Assembly: GCF_019468565.1 (NCBI RefSeq)
Contig: NZ_CP080521.1
Coordinates: 8,556,001-8,620,000 of the forward strand
From: Pseudonocardia sp. DSM 110487
GTDB taxonomy: Bacteria > Actinomycetota > Actinomycetes > Mycobacteriales > Pseudonocardiaceae
DNA: 64,000 bases
Reading direction: 5' to 3'
Part shown: piece by piece, positions 48,841 to 58,048 of the stretch
How positions within the stretch are numbered: the first letter of the stretch is position 1
Layout: each line of letters starts with the position of its first letter
Notes under the pieces: model-generated
The model's database searches: none
What the model was told of the DNA's origin: nothing
What the model saw: only the letters and a program-made list of their open reading frames with translations
Made by a program: the position numbers and the translations under genes

Positions 48841-49448
48841 TGAGCGCCGAGGTGTACGTGACCGGCCGCGTGCTGGGCGGGGACGAGGAACGCCAGCTCG
48901 CCGACCGCGTGCTGCAGGCGCTGACCACCGAGGAGTCGGCGCCGGACGCGGTGATGGACTCGGCGCGCGAGCTGGCCCACGTCCTCGTCCGGCAACCGGG
49001 CGCGTGGGCCACCGGCGGCCCGCCGCCCGACGCGGCGCCCCGTTACCTGGTGCGCCTGACCGTGCCGCAGGCCTGGTGCAACGACCGGCGGTTCGCCGAC
49101 CACGTCGTGCCGCTGATCACTTCAGCGATCGCCGGGACGGAACCCGATCCCACCCGGCTGAACCGCGAACCACATTGCGTCGTGCAGATCGTCGGCCTAC
49201 GCGAGCACTGCGTGGGCACGCTGGGCCGAACCGTCACGAGCACCGAGATCACCCGGCTCATGACCAGGGGGTTCCGCGAGTCCGGCGACCGTCCCGACGC
49301 GCCCGAGGGCAGCACCATCGACCCTGTGTGCGGGATGCCGGTCGAGTGGGCCTCCGCGAGGTTCACCCTCACCCACGACGGCGTCGACTACGCCTTCTGC
49401 GCCCCGTCGTGCCGCAAGGTCTTCGCCGAGGACAGCGCCATCACGTGA
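48837..49448 (+). CDS. YHS-domain protein with an unassigned N-terminal domain
   Basis: This 203-residue protein has an N-terminal ~145 residues of alpha/beta character (AEVYVTGRVLGGDEERQLAD, YLVRLTVPQAWCND, CVVQIVGLREHCVGTLG), perhaps tautomerase-like, that I do not assign. Residues ~158-203 are a YHS domain (DPVCGMPVEWASARFTLTHDG, then FCAPSCRKVF), a small Cys motif often linked to metal or copper handling. The ATG at 48837 overlaps the peroxiredoxin-like gene by 4 nt, so the two form a redox/metal pair under TetR control. Confidence 0.7.
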   Translation: MMSAEVYVTGRVLGGDEERQLADRVLQALTTEESAPDAVMDSARELAHVLVRQPGAWATGGPPPDAAPRYLVRLTVPQAWCNDRRFADHVVPLITSAIAGTEPDPTRLNREPHCVVQIVGLREHCVGTLGRTVTSTEITRLMTRGFRESGDRPDAPEGSTIDPVCGMPVEWASARFTLTHDGVDYAFCAPSCRKVFAEDSAIT

Positions 49449-49462
49449 TGCAGCCGCACTCC

Positions 49463-49533
49463 GCTCACACATGAACTTCGGCGCTCGCACACCAACCGGA
49501 GTTGGTGTGCGAGCGCCGCTGTTGGTGTGTGAG
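49463..49533. terminator. Nested bidirectional terminator hairpins
   Basis: A perfect 17-bp stem with a CGGA loop (49480-49496 / 49501-49517) is enclosed by an outer GCTCACAC / GTGTGAGC pair (49463-49470 / 49526-49533). The block lies between the convergent YHS and desaturase genes. No U-tract. Confidence 0.7.
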
Positions 49534-49538
49534 CCTCG

Positions 49539-50681
49539 TCAGCCGGCCAGCCGGACCGGAGTTCCGACCAGCTTCGGCCGCTCAGGCAGCGGGGTGACCT
49601 CGGCCTTCGGGCCACCGCCCGGGAAAGCGAGCCGGGCGAGCTTGCGCAGCACGGTGCCGTACTGCTTCGCGAGCGACCCCGTGGTGTACGGCAGGCCGTA
49701 GCGCTCGCAGATGTCCCGGACCCGCGGTGCGATCTCGGCGTAGCGGTTGCTCGGGATGTCCGGGAAGAGGTGGTGCTCGATCTGGTGGGACAGGTTGCCG
49801 GTCATGATGTGGAACAGCGGGCCGCCGGAGAGGTTGGCCGAGCCGAGCATCTGCCGGACGTACCACTGGCCCTTCGTCTCGCCCTCGAGCCGCTCCTCCT
49901 CGAACGTCTCGGTGCCGTCCGGGAAGTGGCCGCAGAAGATCACGGCGTGCGACCACACGTTGCGCACGACGCTCGCGGTGGCGTTCGCGGCGACCGTGGA
50001 GAGGAAGCCGGGGCCGGACAGCAGCGGGAAGAGCACATAATCCTTGGCGAGCTGCTTGCGCGCCTTACGCCAGAGGTTGCGGGCCTCCTTGCGGACCTGC
50101 GACCACGGCTTGGTGCCCTCCTGCGCCTTCTCGATCTCCAGGTCGTAGAGCGCGATGCCCCACTCGAAGATCGCCGCGAGGCCCATGTTGTAAATGGGCT
50201 GCAGCAGGTAGACCGGCTTCCACTCCTGCTCAGGGGTGACGCGCATGATCGCGTAGCCGAGGTCGCGGTCCTTGCCGCGGATGTTGGTGAACGTGTGGTG
50301 CTCGTAGTTGTGCGACTTCTTCCACGACTCGGCGGGCGAGGCGTGGTCCCACTCCCACGTGGTCGAGTGGATCTTCGGGTCCCGCATCCAGTCCCACTGG
50401 CCGTGGAGGATGTTGTGGCCGAGCTCCATGTTCTCGAGGATCTTGGCCGCGGACAGTGCCGCCGTGCCGGCCAGCCACGCGGGCGGGAACAGCGAGAACA
50501 GCAGCGTGGCGCGACCGGCGACCTCGAGGCCGCGCTGCGCGGCGATGACCTTGTGGATGTACTGGGCGTCGCGCTCGCCGAGCGAGCCGACGACCTCGGC
50601 ACGGATCGCGTCGAGCTCCGCGCCGATCGCCTCGACCTGCTCGTCGGTCAGGTGCGCTGCGGCGCTGGGGGTCTCAGGCAT
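49539..50681 (-). CDS. Membrane fatty acid desaturase (acyl-CoA type)
   Basis: This 380-residue di-iron desaturase has the three His boxes HNILHG, HNYEHH and HQIEHH, the last being the QxxHH form of acyl-CoA and acyl-lipid desaturases such as mycobacterial DesA3. Hydrophobic segments lie between the boxes. The ATG at 50681 follows the ferredoxin reductase stop by 8 nt, and that protein is the likely electron donor. It introduces a cis double bond in membrane acyl chains. Confidence 0.9.
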   Translation of the reverse strand: MPETPSAAAHLTDEQVEAIGAELDAIRAEVVGSLGERDAQYIHKVIAAQRGLEVAGRATLLFSLFPPAWLAGTAALSAAKILENMELGHNILHGQWDWMRDPKIHSTTWEWDHASPAESWKKSHNYEHHTFTNIRGKDRDLGYAIMRVTPEQEWKPVYLLQPIYNMGLAAIFEWGIALYDLEIEKAQEGTKPWSQVRKEARNLWRKARKQLAKDYVLFPLLSGPGFLSTVAANATASVVRNVWSHAVIFCGHFPDGTETFEEERLEGETKGQWYVRQMLGSANLSGGPLFHIMTGNLSHQIEHHLFPDIPSNRYAEIAPRVRDICERYGLPYTTGSLAKQYGTVLRKLARLAFPGGGPKAEVTPLPERPKLVGTPVRLAG

Positions 50682-50689
50682 GTTCGCTC

Positions 50690-51763
50690 CTACAGCTCGA
50701 TCTCGACGTCGCCCGCGGCGCCGGAGACGCACGTGCGGACGGTTTGGCCTGGTGTGTCGTGCACCTCGCCGGTGCGCAGGTCGCACACGCCGCCGGAGCG
50801 CAGCTTCCCGACGCATGTGTGGCAGATGCCCATTCGGCAGCCGTTCGGCAGCAGTGCGCCCGCCGACTCGCCGGCCACCATCAACGGAACGCCGGGGCCG
50901 GCGTCCGCCGTGATCCCGCTCGTCGTGAACACGACGCGGCCACCGCTGCCGGTGTCCGTAGCCGGGGTGGGCGGGACGAACCGCTCGATGTGCAGCGCGT
51001 CGGAGTCGCCGTACCGATCCCAGTGGCCGGCCAGCGCGTCGAGCAGACCGGCCGGGCCGCACGCCCACGTCTGGCGGGCCGCCCAATCGGGCACCACGTC
51101 GGCGAGGGCATCCGGGCTGAGGCGGCCCTCGGCGGCGGTGTGCCGCTCGACGAGGCGCAGCCCCGTGGTCGCGGCGAGCCTGCGCAGTTCGGACCCGAAC
51201 ACCAGATCGGCCGGGGTGTGGTCGCAATGCACGACCACGGCTCCGTCCAGGGCGTCCGGGCACGTTGCGGCGAGCTCGCGCAGAATGCCCATGACGGGCG
51301 TGATCCCGCTGCCCGCTGTGACGAACAGCAGCTTCTCCGGCACCGGGTCGGGCAGCACGAACTCGCCTGCGGGCGGCCCGATGCGCAGCAGCGCGCCGAC
51401 CGGGGTGCGGTGCGCGAGCGCACCGGACACGGTGCCGCCCGGCACCGCGGTGACGGTGACGGCGAGGCGCGGGTCGTCCGGCCTCGAGGTGACGGAGTAG
51501 GTGCGCCACTGCCACACGCCGTCGAGCCGGGTCCCGATCCCGACGAACTGGCCTGCCCGGTGCGGGGTGCGCGCCCGGGCGGTGTGTAGCAGCAGCGTGG
51601 TCGTGTCGGCCGTCTCACGACGCAGTCCCACGACACGCGCGTGCGGCTCGCTGGTGGACCACAACGGGTTCAACGTGCCGAGCAGGTCATCGGGGAGCAG
51701 CGGCTGGGTGAACCAGGCCGCGGCCCCGTGCACTCGCCTGCCGATGTCGCCGAGCACTCCCAT
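50690..51763 (-). CDS. Ferredoxin-NAD(P) reductase with C-terminal 2Fe-2S domain
   Basis: This 357-residue electron-transfer protein has the FAD-binding RTYSVTS motif, an NAD(P) domain (LLFVTAGSGITPVMGILREL) and a C-terminal plant-type [2Fe-2S] domain (NGCRMGICHTC followed by a distant Cys in RTCVSG). The layout equals that of Rv3230c, the DesA3 partner. The ATG at 51763 gives MGVLGDIGRRV. It lies directly upstream of the desaturase gene and almost certainly feeds it electrons from NADPH. Confidence 0.9.
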   Translation of the reverse strand: MGVLGDIGRRVHGAAAWFTQPLLPDDLLGTLNPLWSTSEPHARVVGLRRETADTTTLLLHTARARTPHRAGQFVGIGTRLDGVWQWRTYSVTSRPDDPRLAVTVTAVPGGTVSGALAHRTPVGALLRIGPPAGEFVLPDPVPEKLLFVTAGSGITPVMGILRELAATCPDALDGAVVVHCDHTPADLVFGSELRRLAATTGLRLVERHTAAEGRLSPDALADVVPDWAARQTWACGPAGLLDALAGHWDRYGDSDALHIERFVPPTPATDTGSGGRVVFTTSGITADAGPGVPLMVAGESAGALLPNGCRMGICHTCVGKLRSGGVCDLRTGEVHDTPGQTVRTCVSGAAGDVEIEL

Positions 51764-51872
51764 GCGGCCGACGCTATTGCTCGCATCGCACACGTGGCCA
51801 CGGCTCGGGCCACGGTCGGCGGGCCAAATCTGTTGCTTGAGCCAAACCCGCAGGTCGAGTAGCGGGAAGAGC

Positions 51873-52619
51873 TCAGATCCGGTAGCCGCTGCTCCGGAGC
51901 TTGCGGCGGATGTCCCACGCCTCGGAGACGAGGTGGTCGTTGCCAGCGGCGAGGTATCCCTCGGGGGTGACGAGAACGTCCTCGAACCCGATCCGGGTGT
52001 CGACGCCCAGCATCATCGCCTGCTCCAGCACGGGCCAGGCACCGGTGTCCTCGCCGTGCAGCAGGATCGGCACGGGCATCGAGCCGAGCGCACGCAGGAC
52101 GCGGAGCCCCTCCGCCACCGCGGTGCTGGGGTCGGTGACGGTGGACTCGGCGAGCACGCGTGTGGTGCCCGGCGGCACGCCGTTGACGCGCAACGTGACC
52201 GCGTCGCCGCTGGTCCACACCCCGAGCTCGATGCCGATTCCCACCGAGCGGGCCGCGGCGCAGACGTCGACCCAGCCCTTCTCGTGCACGTTGACCGAGC
52301 ACACGTCGGGCTTGCCCACGCCGAGGTGCCCCCAGGCGAGCACGGCCTCGATGCGCTTGCGCGGATCACGCTCGATCCAACGGCCGGTGGTGACGCCGAT
52401 CTCCATCGCCGGCACCTGCGCTCGGATGGCGGCGACGGTGTCGCCGACGAACACCGGGTCGAGCGTCTCCAGCCCCGATGGGTCGCGGGGGTGCACGTGC
52501 ACCGAACTGACCTTGAGCTCGGAGACGGCACGGGCGGCACGGGCGAGGTCTCGCGGGGTGACCGGGAGCAGGGGATGCGCGTCGGCCGGCCACGACCCGT
52601 TCAGCACCGCCTGCAGCAC
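51873..52619 (-). CDS. BKACE family beta-keto acid cleavage enzyme (DUF849)
   Basis: This 248-residue TIM-barrel protein has BKACE features: VLQAVLNGSWP at the start, VSSVHVHPRDPSG (metal His residues), IGVTTGRWIERD and the late LLHGEDTGAWPVLEQAMMLG. The family splits beta-keto acids with acetyl-CoA, as in 3-keto-5-aminohexanoate cleavage. The GTG at 52619 is chosen because V-L-Q-A-V-L-N-G is the conserved N-terminus. It is a little shorter than most members (~270-300), and the substrate is unknown. Confidence 0.82.
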   Translation of the reverse strand: MLQAVLNGSWPADAHPLLPVTPRDLARAARAVSELKVSSVHVHPRDPSGLETLDPVFVGDTVAAIRAQVPAMEIGVTTGRWIERDPRKRIEAVLAWGHLGVGKPDVCSVNVHEKGWVDVCAAARSVGIGIELGVWTSGDAVTLRVNGVPPGTTRVLAESTVTDPSTAVAEGLRVLRALGSMPVPILLHGEDTGAWPVLEQAMMLGVDTRIGFEDVLVTPEGYLAAGNDHLVSEAWDIRRKLRSSGYRI

Positions 52620-52698
52620 GCTGGCACCCCCATCCCCGGGAATCCTAGCCGTCGGATCTCCGGATCGTACGTGCACCCGATGGGGATGATCATGCCGG

Positions 52699-55011
52699 TC
52701 AGGTCTCGACCGTGGCGACCTCCCGCGCCGCGTCCGGCCCCCGCTCCAGCAGCACGCGGAAGCCCGCCTCGTCGAGGATCGGAACGCCGATCTCGAGCGC
52801 CTTGTCGTACTTCGAGCCGGGCGAGTCGCCCGCGACCACGAACGCCGTCTTCTTCGACACCGAACCCGCCGCCCGGCCACCGCGCGCCGTGATCGCCTCC
52901 TTCGCCTCGTCGCGGGAGAAGGCCTCCATCGAGCCGGTGATCACGATCGACATGCCCTCGAGCGTGCGCGGCACCGACGCGTCGACCTCGTCGACCATCC
53001 GCACGCCAGCCGCCCGCCACTTGCCCACGACCTCGCGGTGCCAGTCGACCGAGAACCAGTCGCGCAGGGCCGCCGCGATCGTCGGCCCGACACCCTCGAC
53101 GCTCGCGATCGGGGCCAGCGCCGCGGCGAGCGCCTTGGCCTGTGCCCGCGCCGCCTCGCGCGCCGCGCGTTCCCCGGCCGCGGCGCGCTCGTCGGTGGAC
53201 CCGCCGTCCGCATCGGTCACGGCGGCGACCGCCTCCGCCCCGGTGGCGGCAGGCGTTGCGGTGCCGCCGGGCGTGTCGTCGCTCGGGTCCTCCGCCGTGC
53301 CGTCGGAGGTGATCACGACCCCCGCTTCCGCGGTGGCCCGTGCCGCCTCCTCCGCGGCGGCCTCGATCGCGTCCATCGACCGGAACTCGCGCGCCAGCGC
53401 CTGCGCGGCCGTGGGCCCCACGTGCCGGATCGACAGGCCCACGAGCACCCGCCACAGCGGCCGGTCCTTCACCGCCGCCAGGTTGGCGAGGAGGCGGTGG
53501 CCGTTGGCCGACAGCTCGCCGTCCTTCTTGCGGAAGAGATCGACCTGCAGCAGGTCGGCCTCGGCGAGCCCGAAGACATCGCCCTCGTCCTGCACCACGC
53601 CCGACTTCAGCAACGCAACCGCCGCCTCGTACCCGAGGCCCTCGATGTCGAACGCGCCGCGCCCGGCCATGTGGAACAGCCGCTCCCGCAGCTGCGCGGG
53701 GCAGGACCGGTGATTGGGGCAGCGCAGGTCGATGTCGCCTGCCTTCTGCTGGGCCAGTTCGGTGCCGCACTCCGGGCAGTGGGTGGGCATCACGAACTCG
53801 CGCTCGGTGCCGTCGCGCATCTCGACGACCGGGCCGAGCACTTCGGGGATGACGTCGCCCGCCTTGCGGATGACGACCCGGTCGCCGATGAGCACGCCCT
53901 TGCGCTTGACCTCCTGCGCGTTGTGCAGGGTGGCCAGCGCGACCGTCGAGCCCGCGACGACCACCGGCTCCATCTGCGCGAACGGGGTGACCCGGCCGGT
54001 GCGCCCGACGTTGACCTGGATGTCGAGCAGCTTGGTGGTGGCCTCCTCCGGCGGGTACTTGTACGCGATGGCCCAGCGCGGTGCCCTCGACGTGGACCCG
54101 AGCCGCCGCTGCAGCGTGACCTCGTCGACCTTGACCACGACACCGTCGATCTCGTGCTCGATGTCGTGGCGGTGCTCGCCCCAGTACCGGACGTGGGCGA
54201 GCACCTCGTCGATGCCGGTGAGGACGACGCTGCGCTCGGAGACGGGGAGTCCCCACGTGCGGAACGCGTCGTAGCACTGGGACTGGCGGTCGAACGTGAA
54301 GCCTTCCCGCTTGCCGAAACCGTGGCAGATCAACCGCAGCTTGCGGGACGCGGTGACCTTGGGGTCCTTCTGCCGCAGCGATCCGGCCGCGGTGTTGCGC
54401 GGGTTGGCGAACGGTGGCTTGCCCGCCTCCACGAGGGAGGCGTTGAGCGCCTGGAAGTCCTCCAGCCGGAAGTAGACCTCGCCGCGCACCTCCACCACCC
54501 TCGGCACCGGGAACTCGTCGGTGCCGGTGAGGCGGTCGGGCACCTCGTCGAGGGTGCGCATGTTGAGCGTGATGTCCTCGCCGGTGCGGCCGTCGCCGCG
54601 GGTGAGGGCGCGGGTGAGCTTGCCGTCCTCGTAGAGCAGGTTGACGGCGAGCCCGTCGATCTTCAGCTCGCACAGGTAGTGGAGCTTGCCCTCGCCGACG
54701 TCGCGCGTGATCCGCTCGGCCCACGCACGCAGCTCGTCCTCGGTGAAGGTGTTGTCGAGGCTGAGCATGCGCTCGAGGTGGTCGTACGCCGTGAAGTCGG
54801 TGGCGAACTTCCCGACCACCTTCTGCGTGGGCGACTCGGGCGTGACCAGCTCGGGGTGCGCGCTCTCCAGCTCGACCAGCTCGCGCCACAGGGCGTCGAA
54901 CTGCCCGTCGGAGATGACGGGCGCGTCGAGCACGTAGTAGCGGAACTGGTGGTCGGCCACCTCCGCGGCCAGCCGCGCGTGCCGTCCGCGCACGTCTGTG
55001 TCAGTGCTCAC
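52699..55011 (-). CDS. ligA: NAD-dependent DNA ligase
   Basis: This 770-residue ligase seals nicks in replication and repair. Order: Ia and adenylation domain with CELKIDGLAV (nucleophile Lys), OB fold, Cys4 zinc finger (CPECG, then CPNHRSCPAQL), HhH domain and C-terminal BRCT (LEGMSIVITGSMEAFSRDEA). Between the third and fourth HhH repeats, about residues 575-655, lies an Ala/Gly/Asp-rich insert absent from the ~690-residue enzymes. A GTG starts the gene. Confidence 0.96.
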   Translation of the reverse strand: MSTDTDVRGRHARLAAEVADHQFRYYVLDAPVISDGQFDALWRELVELESAHPELVTPESPTQKVVGKFATDFTAYDHLERMLSLDNTFTEDELRAWAERITRDVGEGKLHYLCELKIDGLAVNLLYEDGKLTRALTRGDGRTGEDITLNMRTLDEVPDRLTGTDEFPVPRVVEVRGEVYFRLEDFQALNASLVEAGKPPFANPRNTAAGSLRQKDPKVTASRKLRLICHGFGKREGFTFDRQSQCYDAFRTWGLPVSERSVVLTGIDEVLAHVRYWGEHRHDIEHEIDGVVVKVDEVTLQRRLGSTSRAPRWAIAYKYPPEEATTKLLDIQVNVGRTGRVTPFAQMEPVVVAGSTVALATLHNAQEVKRKGVLIGDRVVIRKAGDVIPEVLGPVVEMRDGTEREFVMPTHCPECGTELAQQKAGDIDLRCPNHRSCPAQLRERLFHMAGRGAFDIEGLGYEAAVALLKSGVVQDEGDVFGLAEADLLQVDLFRKKDGELSANGHRLLANLAAVKDRPLWRVLVGLSIRHVGPTAAQALAREFRSMDAIEAAAEEAARATAEAGVVITSDGTAEDPSDDTPGGTATPAATGAEAVAAVTDADGGSTDERAAAGERAAREAARAQAKALAAALAPIASVEGVGPTIAAALRDWFSVDWHREVVGKWRAAGVRMVDEVDASVPRTLEGMSIVITGSMEAFSRDEAKEAITARGGRAAGSVSKKTAFVVAGDSPGSKYDKALEIGVPILDEAGFRVLLERGPDAAREVATVET

Positions 55012-55057
55012 GAGCAGAGGTTAGCGACGGGGACCGACATCCGGCGGGATCCCGCGC

Positions 55058-56716
55058 TCACCGCTTCCGGCGCAGTGGGACGATCCGGGCCTCCTCCGTG
55101 CGGCCCAGCATGTCGACCTGCGCCACGTACCGTCCGAGATCGACCGGCTGCCCGGCGAGTGCCCCGTGCAGGTGCTCCACCAGCACCTCGCCGATCGCGT
55201 GCAGCACGTCGTGGCGGTCCATGCCGGTGGCCGAGAGCCGCTTCGCGGCCTGCCAGACCTCGGGCGGCTCGTCGTCCCACAGCTGGTTGGCGACGATCTC
55301 GTGCACCGTGATGTGCAGCCGGGGGTTCACCCCGTCGACGGTTTCCGAGCCGGCGTCGGCGAGGGCCTCGTGGTACTCCGGGTGCTCGCCCTCGATGAGC
55401 ATGCCGCGGTCGTCCGGGTCGCTCGGGTCGAGGAACGGGAACTCCTCTTCCCCGATCCGCGTGCCGACGGTCGGCGCCGCGAACATCCTGCGTTCGAGCA
55501 GCTCGGGCAGATCCTCCGGCCGCACGTCGTCCAGCTCGAGTCCGGCGAGGTAGGCGTCCGCGACGTCGGACGCCATCGGCACGGGGTCGCCGGGCCGGCC
55601 GATCGAGCAGGCCATGTCGTCGACGGCCTCCCGCAGCTCGGCCATCGCCGCGGCCGGGAGCTCCGCCCGCCGCCCCGCCCATTCCGCCCATGCGCGCACG
55701 GTGGCCGGGAGCGCCTCGAACTCGTCGTCCGTGATCTCGGGACCGTCGTTGAGGGTCTCGTCGAGGAACTGGTCGATCAGGCCGGGCCCGACGCGCAGTG
55801 GCCGTGCGGGATCGACGGCGTCGCCGAACTCGACGAGCAGCTCGGCGCAACCACGGGCCCCGGGCGGGAGATCGCGCGCTTCCTCCGAGCGGAGGAACTC
55901 GTCCACGACGCCGGCCCGTGCCGCGGCGTCGAGCGGGACGGGTGCGGGCACCGGCCGAGGCGCCGGAAGCAGCCGCACCCTGGCGAGGGCGAGCGCGCGG
56001 GACGGTGTGAACTCCTCGTCCACGGGCGGTTCGAGCCCGGCCTGCGCGAGGCGGTCGGTCTCGGCGAAGGCCGGGACGAGGAGTGCGGCCGCCGCAGCCG
56101 GCGCGATCTCGCGCACGTCGGTGGTGGCGTCGGCCAGCTCGCGCAGGTCCGCGAGCACCCCGTCCGGCTCGTCGGTGACGAACGCGTCCTTCGCGATGCC
56201 GCCCAGGATGTGATCCACCAGTACGACGACCCCGTGCCTGCGGTCGGCACGCTCGACGATGAGCAGCACGCTCGTCTGGTCACCGAACACGTCGCCATAG
56301 CTCCACGCCGCGCTGATCCGCTCGGTGCCCAGCACCGCGGCCCACGCGGGCTCGTCGACCCCGCGCGCGACCAACGCGTCGGCGGCCGCGGCGGCCTGCT
56401 CCCGCTGCGGTTCGGTGCCGACCGACGCGATCACCCGCAGCAGGCCGACCGCTCCGGCCCGCGACCTGCGGGCGGCGTGGGCCACCAGGCCCTCACCCAG
56501 CAACACCTCCGGGTCGGCGGCGCCGTGGAACTGGCCCCACCACGCGCCGAACAACTCGGACACGTAGAGCTCGGCGTCGAGCGCGTCGCCGCCGGACTCG
56601 AGCTCGCGGAAGGCGCTCTGCGCCATGCTCGCGACCACGGCAGCCGGCCCTGGCGGCTCGTTCCGGCCGCGCGTCCCCGACTTCCTGCGCTTCCGTCCCT
56701 TGCTCTGCGGACTCAC
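55058..56716 (-). CDS. Large protein with C-terminal DUF1841-like domain, function unknown
   Basis: The 552-residue protein begins with a basic head (VSPQSKGRKRRKSGTRGRNE), followed by a ~380-residue helical region rich in Ala and Glu. The C-terminal ~110 residues resemble DUF1841: NPRLHITVHEIVANQLWDDE and GMDRHDVLHAIGEVLVEHLH. The His-rich HEIVANQ/RHDVLHAIG pattern could bind a metal. GTG 56716 is taken as start; the same frame runs on through the MetE-like gene in antiphase. It follows that gene by 23 nt. Confidence 0.68.
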   Translation of the reverse strand: MSPQSKGRKRRKSGTRGRNEPPGPAAVVASMAQSAFRELESGGDALDAELYVSELFGAWWGQFHGAADPEVLLGEGLVAHAARRSRAGAVGLLRVIASVGTEPQREQAAAAADALVARGVDEPAWAAVLGTERISAAWSYGDVFGDQTSVLLIVERADRRHGVVVLVDHILGGIAKDAFVTDEPDGVLADLRELADATTDVREIAPAAAAALLVPAFAETDRLAQAGLEPPVDEEFTPSRALALARVRLLPAPRPVPAPVPLDAAARAGVVDEFLRSEEARDLPPGARGCAELLVEFGDAVDPARPLRVGPGLIDQFLDETLNDGPEITDDEFEALPATVRAWAEWAGRRAELPAAAMAELREAVDDMACSIGRPGDPVPMASDVADAYLAGLELDDVRPEDLPELLERRMFAAPTVGTRIGEEEFPFLDPSDPDDRGMLIEGEHPEYHEALADAGSETVDGVNPRLHITVHEIVANQLWDDEPPEVWQAAKRLSATGMDRHDVLHAIGEVLVEHLHGALAGQPVDLGRYVAQVDMLGRTEEARIVPLRRKR

Positions 56717-56739
56717 CCGGGCAACGGTGCCAGATACCG

Positions 56740-57894
56740 CTACCAGTCCTCTGGCGGGTCGACGAACGCCTGGCCGATGTCGCGGACCAGCGCCATCGCC
56801 CGGAGCGCCCACTCCGGCGTAGCCCCGGCGAGCCCGCACGTCGGCGTCGGGACCACGAGCGCGCCGAGGCGGGACCGGTCGAAACCGAGCCGGTCCGCGA
56901 GATCGAACGCGGGACGCGCGATCTCGCGCAGCTGCGGTCGCGTCGCGGGCTCGCGTGCCGGCACGAGACCGAGCAGGAGAGGCGTGCCCGCGTCCCAGAT
57001 CTCGCCGAGCGCGTCGAGCGCCGCGGGCACCGCGGTCTCCCCGTGGAACACCGGCAGTGTGGCGTCGATCCCGACACCCGCCGCTCCCGTGCCTGCGAGC
57101 AGCCGGACCGGCGGCCGGTCGGCGCAGCAGTGCACGACCACCGGCACGCCGAGCGCCGAGACGAAGTCCCGGAGGGCGTCCTGGGCCTCCGTGCGCCCGA
57201 CCGCCCGCACCGTGCCGTAGCCGGACGCGGTGGGCAGCGCGCCCGCCAGCACCGCCGGCAGCGTCGGCTCGTCGATCTGGACGAGGACGTGGGCGCCGGT
57301 GCGCGTGGCCACCTCCGCGACGTGGGCGCGAAGCCCTTCCAGGAGGCTCGCGGCGAACTCCCGGACCGCGCCTGCGTCGGTCAGCACGCGGTGACCGCTG
57401 TGCAGCTCGACGGCGGCGGCCAGCGTCCACGGCCCGGCGGCTTGCACCTTCACCCACTCCGGCCGGGCGGGCTCGCAGGCCTCGTCGAACGCGTCGAGGT
57501 CCCCGCGCAGCAGGTCGACGGCCCTGCGGTGGTCCCGGCCGCGTCGCGCCGCGACCCGGTAGCCGCTGGGCACGACCTCGACCGCGATGTCGACGAGCAG
57601 CCCTGCCGTCCGGCCGATCATGTCCGCCCCGACCCCGCGGGCCGGGAGCTCGGGCAGGTGCGGCAACAGTGGCAGCTCGCCCACCACGGTCGCGGCCGCA
57701 TCCCTGGGGTCGGTGCCGGGAAGCGAGCCGACGCCCGTCGCGGCGCCGTCGGGCCAGCGAGCAGGCGGCGCGGCCGACTCCGCGCCGTCGGCGGGCTCGG
57801 GCTGGACGAAGGCGCCGCCCCCCACCGTCTCCCCCGGTCTGGAGCCGGCAAGGCCGGCGGCGGCGAGTGCGGCCTCGAGCGGATCGGTACTCAC
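56740..57894 (-). CDS. MetE C-terminal-domain-like protein (UROD/MetE superfamily)
   Basis: The 384-residue TIM-barrel protein resembles the C-terminal half of cobalamin-independent methionine synthase: TGVGSLPGTDPRDAA, KVQAAGPWTLA, LVQIDEPTLPAVLAG, VVVHCCADRPP and a late VVPTPTCGLAGATPEW. The zinc-ligand set H-C...C is plausible (HCC and TCG). Mycobacteria keep a homolog at the same site next to ligA. It may transfer a methyl group or be a structural relative; the substrate is unknown. A GTG starts the gene. Confidence 0.78.
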   Translation of the reverse strand: MSTDPLEAALAAAGLAGSRPGETVGGGAFVQPEPADGAESAAPPARWPDGAATGVGSLPGTDPRDAAATVVGELPLLPHLPELPARGVGADMIGRTAGLLVDIAVEVVPSGYRVAARRGRDHRRAVDLLRGDLDAFDEACEPARPEWVKVQAAGPWTLAAAVELHSGHRVLTDAGAVREFAASLLEGLRAHVAEVATRTGAHVLVQIDEPTLPAVLAGALPTASGYGTVRAVGRTEAQDALRDFVSALGVPVVVHCCADRPPVRLLAGTGAAGVGIDATLPVFHGETAVPAALDALGEIWDAGTPLLLGLVPAREPATRPQLREIARPAFDLADRLGFDRSRLGALVVPTPTCGLAGATPEWALRAMALVRDIGQAFVDPPEDW

Positions 57895-57958
57895 GGCCGG
57901 TGTCTACCACCGCCACTCCTGCCTCATGCCGCGGACCCGGCCGAAAGGGACGAGACCC

Positions 57959-58042
57959 CGACTCGCGCGCACCCAGACCCCGACTCGCGGACGGGGAGCC
58001 TTCGGCCCCCGCGAGTCGCGGTGTGAGTGTGCGCGAGTCGCG
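57959..58042. repeat. Nested palindrome of CGACTCGCG repeats
   Basis: Four copies of the CGACTCGCG/CGCGAGTCG motif are arranged as an inner hairpin (57981-57989 / 58010-58018) and an outer one (57959-57972 / 58029-58042, two-base length difference). The block lies just past the mnmA stop, upstream of the MetE-like gene, and probably ends the iscS-mnmA transcript. Confidence 0.6.
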
Positions 58043-58048
58043 CCGCTA

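Noticed and set aside
56717..57916. Extension of the DUF1841-type protein upstream to 57916
   Set aside because: It overlaps the MetE-like gene on the same strand in another frame and is Arg/Gly-rich shadow sequence.
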